From NCBI GenBank assembly GCA_964499865.1, contig CAZCPY010000168.1:1-6037 (forward strand): DNA of 6,037 bases. Reading direction: 5' to 3'. The position numbers were made by a program, and so were the translations under genes. Below, piece by piece: positions 1 to 5,863 of the stretch (position 1 is its first letter; every line of letters begins with the position of its first letter). Source of the DNA: JANOGU01 sp964499865 (GTDB lineage: Bacteria > Pseudomonadota > Alphaproteobacteria > Rhodobacterales > Rhodobacteraceae). The notes under the pieces were generated by a model. The model made no database searches. It saw only the letters and a program-made list of their open reading frames with translations, and was not told the DNA's origin.

Positions 1-16
1 CATCTTGGCCGAAATA

Positions 17-157
17 CCCCGGGGGAGTCGCGCAGCGACGGGGGCGGAGCCCCCTCTTCGCCCGAGCCGGAGGGGCCTTCTTCAGGCCCCGCAGGCGAGA
101 CGAAAGGAATGTGCCGAAGGCACGCAATCTGCTTCAGGCGCCGGGGCCGGGCGGCGC
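17..157. repeat. Cluster of short perfect inverted repeats (hairpins) upstream of plsY
   Basis: Five perfect hairpins follow one another here, after a self-complementary CCCCGGGG at 17-24. They are GTCGC-GCA-GCGAC (27-39), GGGGGC-GGA-GCCCCC (40-54), GGGGCCT-TCTTC-AGGCCCC (72-90), GTGCC-GAA-GGCAC (111-123), and GCGCCG/CGGCGC with an 8-nt loop (138-157). Three of the five have a GNA triloop closed by a C-G pair, a loop type known to make unusually stable DNA mini-hairpins. No reading frame in bases 1-177 looks like a real gene. All three plus-strand frames lack stops until 172-174, which is expected at this GC content, so the tail of an upstream gene cannot be strictly excluded. Similar GC-rich hairpin blocks occur, as I recall, in intergenic DNA of Rhodobacteraceae, so this may be one copy of a dispersed element. 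Roles in transcription termination or in the plsY leader are inferences. Confidence 0.6.
40..58 (+). terminator. Possible intrinsic terminator of an upstream gene
   Basis: A 6-bp all-GC stem GGGGGC/GCCCCC with a GGA loop (40-54) is followed by TCTT, a very weak T-tract. It may end transcription entering from left of the window. The lack of a true T-run makes this uncertain, and it may simply be one unit of the hairpin cluster. Confidence 0.25.
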
Positions 158-177
158 GTTTGCGGGGAGGGTGAACG

Positions 178-780
178 ATGCCGCCACTGACGACGGATGC
201 CGCCACGCTCGGGATCGTGGCACTGCTGGCCTATCTGCTGGGGTCGGTACCCTTCGGCGTGATCGTCACCCGGGCGCTGGGCCTGGGCGATGTGCGGCGG
301 ATCGGGTCGGGGAACATCGGGGCGACCAATGTCCTGCGCACCGGCCACAAGGGGGCGGCGGCGGCGACGCTTCTGCTGGACGGGGCCAAGGGCGCGGTGG
401 CGGTGCTGCTGGCGCGGGCCCTGGTGGCCGAGGATGCGGCGCAGCTCGCCGGGCTGGCGGCCTTCCTCGGGCATCTGTTCCCGGTCTGGCTGGGGTTCCG
501 CGGCGGCAAGGGGGTGGCGACTTTCCTCGGCACGCTGATCGCGCTGGCCTGGCCTGTCGGCCTGGCCGGTTGTGCCACCTGGGCCGCGGTGGCGGCGGCG
601 AAGCGCATCTCGTCGCTGGCCGCCTTGATGGCGGCGGCCTCTTCGACCATCTGGGCGCTGGTGTTCGGCGAGGGGCGGATGCTGATCCTGATCGCCATCC
701 TGACCGTGCTGGTCTACTGGCGCCATGCCGCGAACCTCAGGCGACTGCGCGAGGGCACCGAGCCCAGGATAGGGGAGTGA
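178..780 (+). CDS. plsY: Glycerol-3-phosphate acyltransferase PlsY
   Basis: A 200-residue integral inner-membrane enzyme that transfers the acyl group of acyl-phosphate, made by PlsX, to glycerol-3-phosphate. The product is lysophosphatidic acid, the first intermediate of phospholipid synthesis. Family motifs are all present: GSVPFG (22-27), SGNIGATNVLR (44-54), the H-x-FPVWLGFRGGKGVAT block (99-115) and the C-terminal N-LRRLREGTEPRI block (186-198). Hydrophobic segments lie at about 9-30, 62-83, 88-106, 112-142, 146-163 and 167-182, fitting a multi-pass protein, and the length is normal for the family. The ATG is preceded by GGGGAGG at 164-170 with 7 nt spacing, which supports this start. 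The stop codon overlaps the first possible ATG of the next gene, so the two are probably co-transcribed. No clear promoter is visible upstream, so it may be served by one outside the window. Identification is confident. Confidence 0.97.
   Translation: MPPLTTDAATLGIVALLAYLLGSVPFGVIVTRALGLGDVRRIGSGNIGATNVLRTGHKGAAAATLLLDGAKGAVAVLLARALVAEDAAQLAGLAAFLGHLFPVWLGFRGGKGVATFLGTLIALAWPVGLAGCATWAAVAAAKRISSLAALMAAASSTIWALVFGEGRMLILIAILTVLVYWRHAANLRRLREGTEPRIGE
771..777 (+). promoter_or_regulatory. Ribosome binding site inside the end of plsY; decides the start of the next gene
   Basis: AGGGGAG lies in the last codons of plsY. It is only 2 nt from the ATG at 780 but 8 nt from the in-frame ATG at 786. The second spacing is normal for a Shine-Dalgarno site, so 786 is the preferred start. 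Its place within plsY suggests translational coupling. Confidence 0.6.
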
Positions 781-785
781 TGACG

Positions 786-1241
786 ATGCGCGCCTTGCCG
801 GTGCTGTGCCTGATCCTTGCAGGCCCTGCCCTTGCCGACCCGCTGGCCACGGCCACCGCCGAAAGTGCCGCCTTCTGCGCCGGCCAGGGCGGCCGGCTGG
901 TGCTGGGCGACGACCCGGTGACCGAGGTGGATCTGAACGGCGACGGCACCCTGGACACCATCGTCAGCGAGCAGGGCGCCTTCTGCGAGCCCGGCGGCGG
1001 GCCGCTGGAGGGCACGGGCGGCTGGATGGTGCATCTGGTGGTGGACGGCAAGGTCACCAGCCGCCGGACGCTGGGCGTGGTGGTGCAGGACATCATGTTC
1101 CCGACCGGGATCGAGCCCCTGCGCGTCGTGCATCTGGCGCGCCACGGGTCGGCCTGCGACGGCTATGGCGCACAGCCCTGCGTGGAGACGCTGGTCTGGT
1201 CAGAAGGCGCCTTCCTGACCGTCTCGCCGCCTGCGGAATGA
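786..1241 (+). CDS. Small exported protein of unknown function with a calcium-loop-like motif
   Basis: A 151-residue protein (153 if the ATG at 780 is used) that I cannot assign to a named family. Residues 1-17 form a typical Sec signal peptide: an Arg after Met, a hydrophobic core LPVLCLILAG, and an ALA-DP cleavage site. The one Cys in the signal is not in a lipobox, so a soluble periplasmic or secreted protein is expected. The mature part has four cysteines (31, 67, 124, 132), enough for two disulfides, and DLNGDGTLD at 49-57. That motif matches the Asp/Asn spacing of EF-hand, dockerin or VCBS-type calcium loops. Small exported proteins of this pattern occur, as I recall, in Rhodobacteraceae as conserved hypotheticals. 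The gene follows plsY immediately and ends 4 nt from the convergent gltX stop. Nothing in it indicates an enzyme. A role linked to the envelope is only suggested by its location and its pairing with plsY. Confidence 0.85.
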   Translation: MRALPVLCLILAGPALADPLATATAESAAFCAGQGGRLVLGDDPVTEVDLNGDGTLDTIVSEQGAFCEPGGGPLEGTGGWMVHLVVDGKVTSRRTLGVVVQDIMFPTGIEPLRVVHLARHGSACDGYGAQPCVETLVWSEGAFLTVSPPAE

Positions 1242-1245
1242 CGGC

Positions 1246-2571
1246 TCAGGCCATCCGCGGCCGCTTCAGGTAGGGCATCAGCGCCGCCATCTCGGGGCCC
1301 GTCTCGCGGCCCGTCAGGGCGCGGCGCAGCGGGCGGAACAGGGCGCGGCCCTTGCGGCTAGATGCGGCCTTGGCGGCCTCGGTCCAGGTGCCCCAGGTCT
1401 GCGGCGTCCAGGGGCCCTCGGGCAGCAGCGTCAGCGCCTGCGCGACGAACTCCGCATCCTCGGCATCGACCGCCGCCACCGCGCCGTCGCGGGCGATGGC
1501 CCACCAGAGCGCCACGTCGGCCATCACGTCCACCGCCTCGCGCACCGCCAGCCAGAAGCCTTCGGCCACGTCGTCCGGCACGCCCGCCGCGCGCACCCTG
1601 TCGGCCACCGCCGCGTAGGGGCGGGTGGCCAGGTGGCGGCGGGTCAGGGGCTTCAGGTCCTCGGCGTCGAACTTGGTCGGCGCGGCGCCGAAGGACGACA
1701 GGTCGAAGCCAGCCACGATCTCGGCCGGGCTTTCGGCGAGCTCCACCGGTTTCGACGACCCAAGCCGCGCCATCAGCGACAGCAGCGCCATCGGCTCCAC
1801 CCCGCTTGCCCGCAGGTCGCGCAGCGACAGGGTGCCGAGCCGCTTGGACAGTTCCTCGCCCCTGGCCCCGGTCAGCAGCGAATGGTGCGCGAAGGCGGGC
1901 GGCGTGCCGCCCATGGCCTGCATGATCTGGATCTGGGTCGCCGTGTTCGTCACATGGTCGGCGCCGCGCACGACATGCGTCACGCCCATGTCGATGTCGT
2001 CGACGGACGACGCGAAGGTATACAGGACCTGCCCGTCCGCCCGGATCAGCACCGGGTCCGAGACGGAGCCCGCGTCGATCGACACCGGCCCGAGGATGCC
2101 GTCGGCCCATTCGGTGCGGTGCTGGTCGAGGCGGAAGCGCCAGTAGCCCTCGCGCCCCTCGGCGCGCAGGCGGGCGCGGTCGGCGTCCGTCAGCGCCAGT
2201 GCGGCGCGGTCGTAGACCGGGGGGCGGCCCATGTTGAGCTGCTTCTTGCGCTTGAGGTCCAGCTCGGCGGGCGTCTCGAAGGCCTCGTAGAACCGCCCCG
2301 CCTTGCGCAGGTCGTCGGCGGCCTCGGCGTAGCGGCCGAAGCGGTCGGACTGGCGTTCCAGCCGGTCCCAGGTCAGGCCCAGCCATTCCAGGTCCTGCCG
2401 GATCGCGTCTGCATACTCCTGCCTCGACCTTTCGCGGTCGGTGTCGTCCAGCCGCAGGATGAAGCTGCCGCCGCCCTGGCGCGCGATCGCCCAGGCCATC
2501 AGCGCGGTGCGCAGGTTGCCCACATGGATATAGCCGGTGGGCGAGGGGGCAAAGCGGGTGACGGGCGGCAT
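1246..2571 (-). CDS. gltX: Glutamyl-tRNA synthetase (class I)
   Basis: A 441-residue cytoplasmic enzyme that attaches glutamate to tRNA using ATP. The N-terminal Rossmann domain starts with TRFAPSPTGYIHVGNLRTAL; the HIGH signature is H16-V-G-N19. RLDDTDRERS (40-49) is the usual GluRS acid-rich motif and separates it from the shorter GluQ-RS. The KMSKS loop reads E-L-S-K-R (240-244), keeping the second lysine (K243) but with Glu in place of the first. The CxCx(n)CxYxC zinc site of E. coli-type GluRS is missing, and I find no cysteine in the whole protein. The helical anticodon-binding region follows after about 300. Alphaproteobacteria often carry two GluRS paralogues, and since many lack GlnRS one or both may also charge tRNA-Gln for the GatCAB route. 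Which paralogue this is cannot be settled here. The ATG is preceded by a weak GGAAG with 4 nt spacing. It is transcribed divergently from glnE and convergently with the exported-protein gene. Confidence 0.95.
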   Translation of the reverse strand: MPPVTRFAPSPTGYIHVGNLRTALMAWAIARQGGGSFILRLDDTDRERSRQEYADAIRQDLEWLGLTWDRLERQSDRFGRYAEAADDLRKAGRFYEAFETPAELDLKRKKQLNMGRPPVYDRAALALTDADRARLRAEGREGYWRFRLDQHRTEWADGILGPVSIDAGSVSDPVLIRADGQVLYTFASSVDDIDMGVTHVVRGADHVTNTATQIQIMQAMGGTPPAFAHHSLLTGARGEELSKRLGTLSLRDLRASGVEPMALLSLMARLGSSKPVELAESPAEIVAGFDLSSFGAAPTKFDAEDLKPLTRRHLATRPYAAVADRVRAAGVPDDVAEGFWLAVREAVDVMADVALWWAIARDGAVAAVDAEDAEFVAQALTLLPEGPWTPQTWGTWTEAAKAASSRKGRALFRPLRRALTGRETGPEMAALMPYLKRPRMA

Positions 2572-2666
2572 GGGGCTTCCGGGCTGCGAGGCGGCCGCGC
2601 GTCTGTGTCACAGGGCCCGGGGCTTGTCCAGTTGACCGCGGGCGCGGGGCGGGGGACGCTGCCGGG
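2572..2666. promoter_or_regulatory. Divergent gltX/glnE promoter region with an 11-bp palindrome
   Basis: This 95-bp gap must hold the start signals for both divergent genes. CTGTG-T-CACAG at 2603-2613 is a perfect palindrome and a possible operator. For gltX, TGGACA (minus strand, 2625-2630) could be a -35 element, but the matching -10 position, which overlaps the palindrome, is poor. For glnE, TTGACC at 2632-2637 resembles a -35 element, and 17 nt further on GACGCT (2655-2660) keeps only the A and final T of a -10 consensus. These promoter assignments are weak. Confidence 0.35.
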
Positions 2667-5453
2667 ATGCCGGGCCCCCTCGCCTCTCGCCTGACGCGCT
2701 GCCCGATCGCCCTCGACCCTGCCGCGGGGGCCGAGGCGGCGGCGGCCTTCGACGCCTCACCCGAGCTTCGCGCGCTGCTGGCGGGTGCGGCGGGGTCGGC
2801 GCCCTTCCTGCGCGGGCTGATGGCGGCGGAACGCGACTGGCTGCGCGTGGCGCTTGGCCTGTCGCCCGAGACGGCGTTGCAGGCGGTGCTGACGCCGCTG
2901 CCCGGCGTCGCGCCCGACCTGCTGGCGGGCGCGCTGCGCCAGGCCAAGCGGCGCGTGGCGCTGCTGGCCGCGCTGGCGGACCTGGGCGGGGCCTGGGCGC
3001 TGGAGGCGGTGACCGGTGCCCTCACGCGGCTTGCCGACATGGCGGTCGACCTCAGCCTGCGCGCCCTGGTGGCCGACGAGGTGCGCCGCGGCAGGCTGCC
3101 TGCGCGCGCGGCGCCCGCGGGCGGGATGGTGGCGCTGGCGATGGGCAAGATGGGGGCGGGAGAGCTCAACTATTCCTCCGACATCGACCTGATCTGCCTG
3201 TTCGACGACGCGCTCTACCCGGGGCAGGAGGCCGAGGCGCGGGCGGCCTTCGTGCGGGTGACGCGGAAGATGGCGGCGCTGCTGTCGGACATGACCGGCG
3301 AGGGCTATGTCTTCCGCACCGACCTGCGGCTGCGCCCAGACGCCAGCGTGACGCCGGTCTGCCTGTCGATGGCGGCGGCCGAGCAGTATTACGAATCGCA
3401 GGGCCGCACCTGGGAACGCGCCGCCTACATCAAGGCGCGGCCCGGCGGCGGCGACATTGCGGCGGGCGAGCGGTTCCTGCGCGCGCTGAGGCCCTTCGTC
3501 TGGCGGCGGCATCTGGATTTTGCCGCGATCCAGGATGCGCACGACATGCGCCTGCGCATCCGCGACCACCGCCAGCTGCACGGCATCGCCGTCGAGGGGC
3601 ACAACATCAAGCTCGGCGCGGGCGGCATCCGCGAGATCGAGTTCTTCACCCAGACGCGGCAACTCATCGCCGGCGGCCGCGACCCCGCCCTGCGCGACCG
3701 CACGACGCTCGGGGCGCTTTCGGCGCTGGCGCGGCGGGGGTGGGTGCCGGGCGATGTGGTGGCGGAGCTATCCGCCCATTACGTCGCCCACCGCGAGGTG
3801 GAACACCGCCTGCAGATGGTGCACGACGCCCGCACCCATGTGCTGCCCGCCACCCCCGAGGGCGTGGAGCGCATCGCGCGGCTGTCGGGCGAGGGCGACA
3901 CGGCGGCTTTCCGCGCGCGCCTGCTGGACCGGCTTTCGCGCGTGGACCGGCTGACCGAGGGGTTCTTCTCCCCCGCGGCGCCCGCCGCGGCCGGCCCCGC
4001 GCTGACCGACGCGCAGCGCGCCATCGTCGCGGGCTGGCAGGGCTACGGGGCGCTCAGGTCCGACCGGGCGGGGGCGCTGTTCACCCGGCTGCGGCCGGCG
4101 CTGCTGTCGCGCCTGATGCAGGCCGCGCATCCCGACGAGGCGCTGATCGCCTTCGACGGCTTCCTGCGCGGCCTGCCCGCGGGCGTGCAGGTCTTCGCGC
4201 TGTTCGAGGCCAACCCCGCGCTGGTGGACCTGATCGCCGACATCTGCGCCACCGCCCCCGGCCTTGCGGCCTATCTTGCGCGCAACGCGGGCGTGCTGGA
4301 TGCGGTGATCGGGGGCGCGTTCTGGGCGCCCTGGCCGGGGGTCGCGGCGCTGGCGGTCGAGGCGGGCGCGGCGATGGCGGGGGCGGGGGACTACGAGGCC
4401 AAGCTGGTGCGCCTGCGCGCCTGGCGCAAGGACTGGCATTTCCGGGTCGGCGTGCACCACCTGCGCGGACTGATCGACGCCTTCGAGGCGGGCAAGCTCT
4501 ATGCCGACCTGGCCGAGGCGGTGCTGCTGGCGCTGTGGCCCGAGGTGGGCGCCGAGGTCGCCCGCCGCCATGGTCCCGCACCGGGGCGGGGGGCGATGGT
4601 GCTGGCCATGGGATCCCTGGGCGCGGCGCGGCTGAACGCGGGGTCCGACCTCGACCTGATCGTGATCTACGACGCCGCGGGGGCCGAGGTCTCCGAAGGT
4701 CCCAGGCCGCTGGCGGTGCGCGCCTATTTCGCCAGGGTCACGCAGGCGCTGGTGACCGCGCTGACCGCACCCATGGCCGAGGGGCGGCTTTACGAGGTCG
4801 ACATGCGCCTGCGCCCGTCCGGGCGGCAAGGGCCGGTCGCGGTGTCGCTGGCCGCCTTCGACCGCTATCAGCGGCAGGAGGCCTGGACCTGGGAACACCT
4901 CGCCCTGACGCGCGCCCGCCCGCTGGTCGGTGCCGCGTCCCTGCGCGGCGAGGTCGAGGCGGTGCGCCGCGACGTGCTGGCGGCCAAGGCGGGGGGCGCG
5001 CAGGTGCTGGCCGACGTGGCGGCGATGCGCGCGCGGCTGGCCGCGGCGCGGCCGGGGGGCGGGCCCTGGGAGGCCAAGTTCGGCCCCGGTCGGCTGATGG
5101 ATGTTGAGCTGATGGCGCAGGCCTTCGCCCTGCGCGCGGGCTCGCCCCTGCGCGGGGTCGAGGCGCAGATCGGCGCCGGGGTGTCGTCATTGCAGGCGAC
5201 AGAGGCCGAGGCGCAGGCTTTGCTGGCGGCCTACCGCCTGTGCTGGCGGTTGCAGGCGGGGACACGCGCGCTGACCGACGGCGCGCTCGACCCCGAACGG
5301 CTGGGGGCGGGCGCGCAGGCGTTCCTGCTGCGCGAGACGGGGCAGGCGCAGGCGGCGGATCTGGCGCCCGCGCTGGCGGCGGCGGCAGGGGCGGCGGCGG
5401 CGGTGATCGGCCGGCACCTGCCGGTCAGGGAGGGCGGCGATGGACAGGACTGA
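2667..5453 (+). CDS. glnE: Bifunctional glutamine synthetase adenylyltransferase/adenylyl-removing enzyme GlnE
   Basis: A 928-residue cytoplasmic regulator (E. coli GlnE has 946) that adds AMP to a tyrosine of glutamine synthetase to lower its activity and removes it again by phosphorolysis. The direction is set in known systems by PII proteins and glutamine. Two homologous nucleotidyltransferase modules are visible. The N-terminal, adenylyl-removing module has GKMGAGELNYSSDIDLI with metal-binding D172/D174, then DLRLRPD (219-225) and GGIREIEF (319-326). The C-terminal, adenylylating module has GSLGAARLNAGSDLDLI with D661/D663, then VDMRLRPSG (about 711-719) and the GRLMDVE block with D812/E814. 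A helical linker joins them at about 435-640. All key acidic residues are present, so both activities are expected. The ATG fits the family N-terminus, but only GGGGGA at 2651-2656, 10 nt upstream, could serve as a ribosome binding site. Its 3' end overlaps the next small gene by 14 nt. Confidence 0.97.
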   Translation: MPGPLASRLTRCPIALDPAAGAEAAAAFDASPELRALLAGAAGSAPFLRGLMAAERDWLRVALGLSPETALQAVLTPLPGVAPDLLAGALRQAKRRVALLAALADLGGAWALEAVTGALTRLADMAVDLSLRALVADEVRRGRLPARAAPAGGMVALAMGKMGAGELNYSSDIDLICLFDDALYPGQEAEARAAFVRVTRKMAALLSDMTGEGYVFRTDLRLRPDASVTPVCLSMAAAEQYYESQGRTWERAAYIKARPGGGDIAAGERFLRALRPFVWRRHLDFAAIQDAHDMRLRIRDHRQLHGIAVEGHNIKLGAGGIREIEFFTQTRQLIAGGRDPALRDRTTLGALSALARRGWVPGDVVAELSAHYVAHREVEHRLQMVHDARTHVLPATPEGVERIARLSGEGDTAAFRARLLDRLSRVDRLTEGFFSPAAPAAAGPALTDAQRAIVAGWQGYGALRSDRAGALFTRLRPALLSRLMQAAHPDEALIAFDGFLRGLPAGVQVFALFEANPALVDLIADICATAPGLAAYLARNAGVLDAVIGGAFWAPWPGVAALAVEAGAAMAGAGDYEAKLVRLRAWRKDWHFRVGVHHLRGLIDAFEAGKLYADLAEAVLLALWPEVGAEVARRHGPAPGRGAMVLAMGSLGAARLNAGSDLDLIVIYDAAGAEVSEGPRPLAVRAYFARVTQALVTALTAPMAEGRLYEVDMRLRPSGRQGPVAVSLAAFDRYQRQEAWTWEHLALTRARPLVGAASLRGEVEAVRRDVLAAKAGGAQVLADVAAMRARLAAARPGGGPWEAKFGPGRLMDVELMAQAFALRAGSPLRGVEAQIGAGVSSLQATEAEAQALLAAYRLCWRLQAGTRALTDGALDPERLGAGAQAFLLRETGQAQAADLAPALAAAAGAAAAVIGRHLPVREGGDGQD
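5427..5433 (+). promoter_or_regulatory. Ribosome binding site within the 3' end of glnE
   Basis: AGGGAGG lies inside the last codons of glnE, 6 nt before the ATG of the 87-aa gene. It is the best Shine-Dalgarno match in this part of the window. It supports that start codon and translational coupling to glnE. Confidence 0.6.
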
Positions 5454-5703
5454 GGCGGACCCCAAGGGCCTGATCCGCGAGGCCTATGCGATCGAGGGCA
5501 TCACCCCCTGGGAATGCCGGTCGATCTTTGTCGACTGGGCGCTGAGCCTGCCGCCGGGGGCCGAGATCGCCCCGCGCGTGGCGGTGCTGCTGGACGCCTA
5601 CGGCGACCCCGGCCATCCGATGACCGCGGTGCTGCGCGAAGGCGCCACGCCGCTGCCGCCGCCGCGCCGCAGGGGCGGCCGCGCGGGGCGCGCGGGGACC
5701 TGA
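5440..5703 (+). CDS. Small conserved-looking protein of unknown function, overlapping glnE
   Basis: An 87-residue protein with no recognised domain name. Residues 8-54 (from DPKGLIREAYAIEGITPWEC through FVDWALSLPPG to VAVLLDAY) look like a compact helical domain with a conserved-looking acidic and aromatic pattern. GDPGHPMTAVLREG follows at 55-68. Residues 69-87 form a Pro/Arg/Gly-rich basic tail (PPPRRRGGRAGRAG) that is probably disordered. There is no signal peptide or membrane segment, so it should be cytoplasmic. It has a single cysteine. Similar short proteins are, as I recall, found in Rhodobacteraceae as hypotheticals. The 14-nt overlap with glnE and the strong internal ribosome binding site mark it as the second gene of a glnE transcript. 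A link to nitrogen control is only an inference from position. Confidence 0.8.
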   Translation: MDRTEADPKGLIREAYAIEGITPWECRSIFVDWALSLPPGAEIAPRVAVLLDAYGDPGHPMTAVLREGATPLPPPRRRGGRAGRAGT

Positions 5704-5757
5704 ACGGTCCGCCAGGGGGGCGCCTGCCCGCGCCGCCGCACCTGCACCGGGCGACCC

Positions 5758-5800
5758 GGCCGAGACCCGGCCGGGTCTCGGCCACCCGTCGGCCGTTTTC
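5758..5800 (+). terminator. Perfect 26-bp palindrome followed by a short T-tract; probable terminator of the glnE transcript
   Basis: GGCCGAGACCCGG at 5758-5770 is followed directly by its exact reverse complement at 5771-5783. As RNA this gives an 11-bp stem with a CGGCC-type tight loop. A TTTT run comes at 5796-5799, 12 nt after the stem, which is further than in a classic terminator. GACCCGGCCG occurs twice in tandem (5753-5762 and 5764-5773), so an alternative hairpin is possible. It lies between the 87-aa gene and purA, where a terminator is expected. A protein-binding palindrome upstream of purA is the alternative. Confidence 0.6.
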
Positions 5801-5804
5801 GCGG

Positions 5805-5833
5805 TTTCCGCCGCCCGCCCGGACCGCTATACG
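5805..5833 (+). promoter_or_regulatory. Possible purA promoter
   Basis: TATACG at 5828-5833 is the best -10-like sequence in a region otherwise nearly free of A and T. TTTCCG at 5805-5810 lies 17 nt upstream but is a poor -35 element. Transcription would start near 5840, giving a leader of about 24 nt. The position downstream of the palindrome supports the idea; the -35 element does not. Confidence 0.35.
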
Positions 5834-5863
5834 GCGCAGGGTTTGCCTGTCCGGAGCAATGTC

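Noticed and set aside
5..190. Open frame from a TTG at the left edge, ending inside plsY
   Set aside because: Its sequence is translated from the hairpin cluster, has low complexity and no family pattern, and it overlaps the well-supported plsY start.
780..785. ATG at 780 as start of the exported protein
   Set aside because: It is only 2 nt from the ribosome binding site at 771-777, while the in-frame ATG at 786 has normal 8-nt spacing. It remains possible and would add Met-Thr.
111..1241. Long frame that would fuse about 220 residues to the exported protein
   Set aside because: The first part is a Gly/Ala/Arg-rich shadow of plsY in another frame. The real gene starts at a signal peptide with its own ribosome binding site at 771-777.
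2603..2613. CRP/FNR-type operator
   Set aside because: The TGTG and CACA halves are present, but the roughly 6-nt spacer of such sites is missing, so the spacing does not fit.
1633..2694. 353-residue plus-strand frame opposite gltX
   Set aside because: It is an antisense shadow of gltX with biased composition and no recognisable domain.
1358..3169. 603-residue minus-strand frame spanning gltX, the intergenic gap and the start of glnE
   Set aside because: It is low-complexity Arg/Ala/Pro/Gly sequence produced by GC-rich codons; gltX and glnE explain the same bases with clear motifs.
3768..4898. 376-residue minus-strand frame opposite glnE
   Set aside because: Antisense shadow in GC-rich DNA, His/Gln/Arg-rich with no family pattern.
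3740..5107. 455-residue plus-strand frame inside glnE
   Set aside because: It is Gly/Ala/Arg-rich, lies wholly within glnE in another frame, and glnE motifs continue intact across it.
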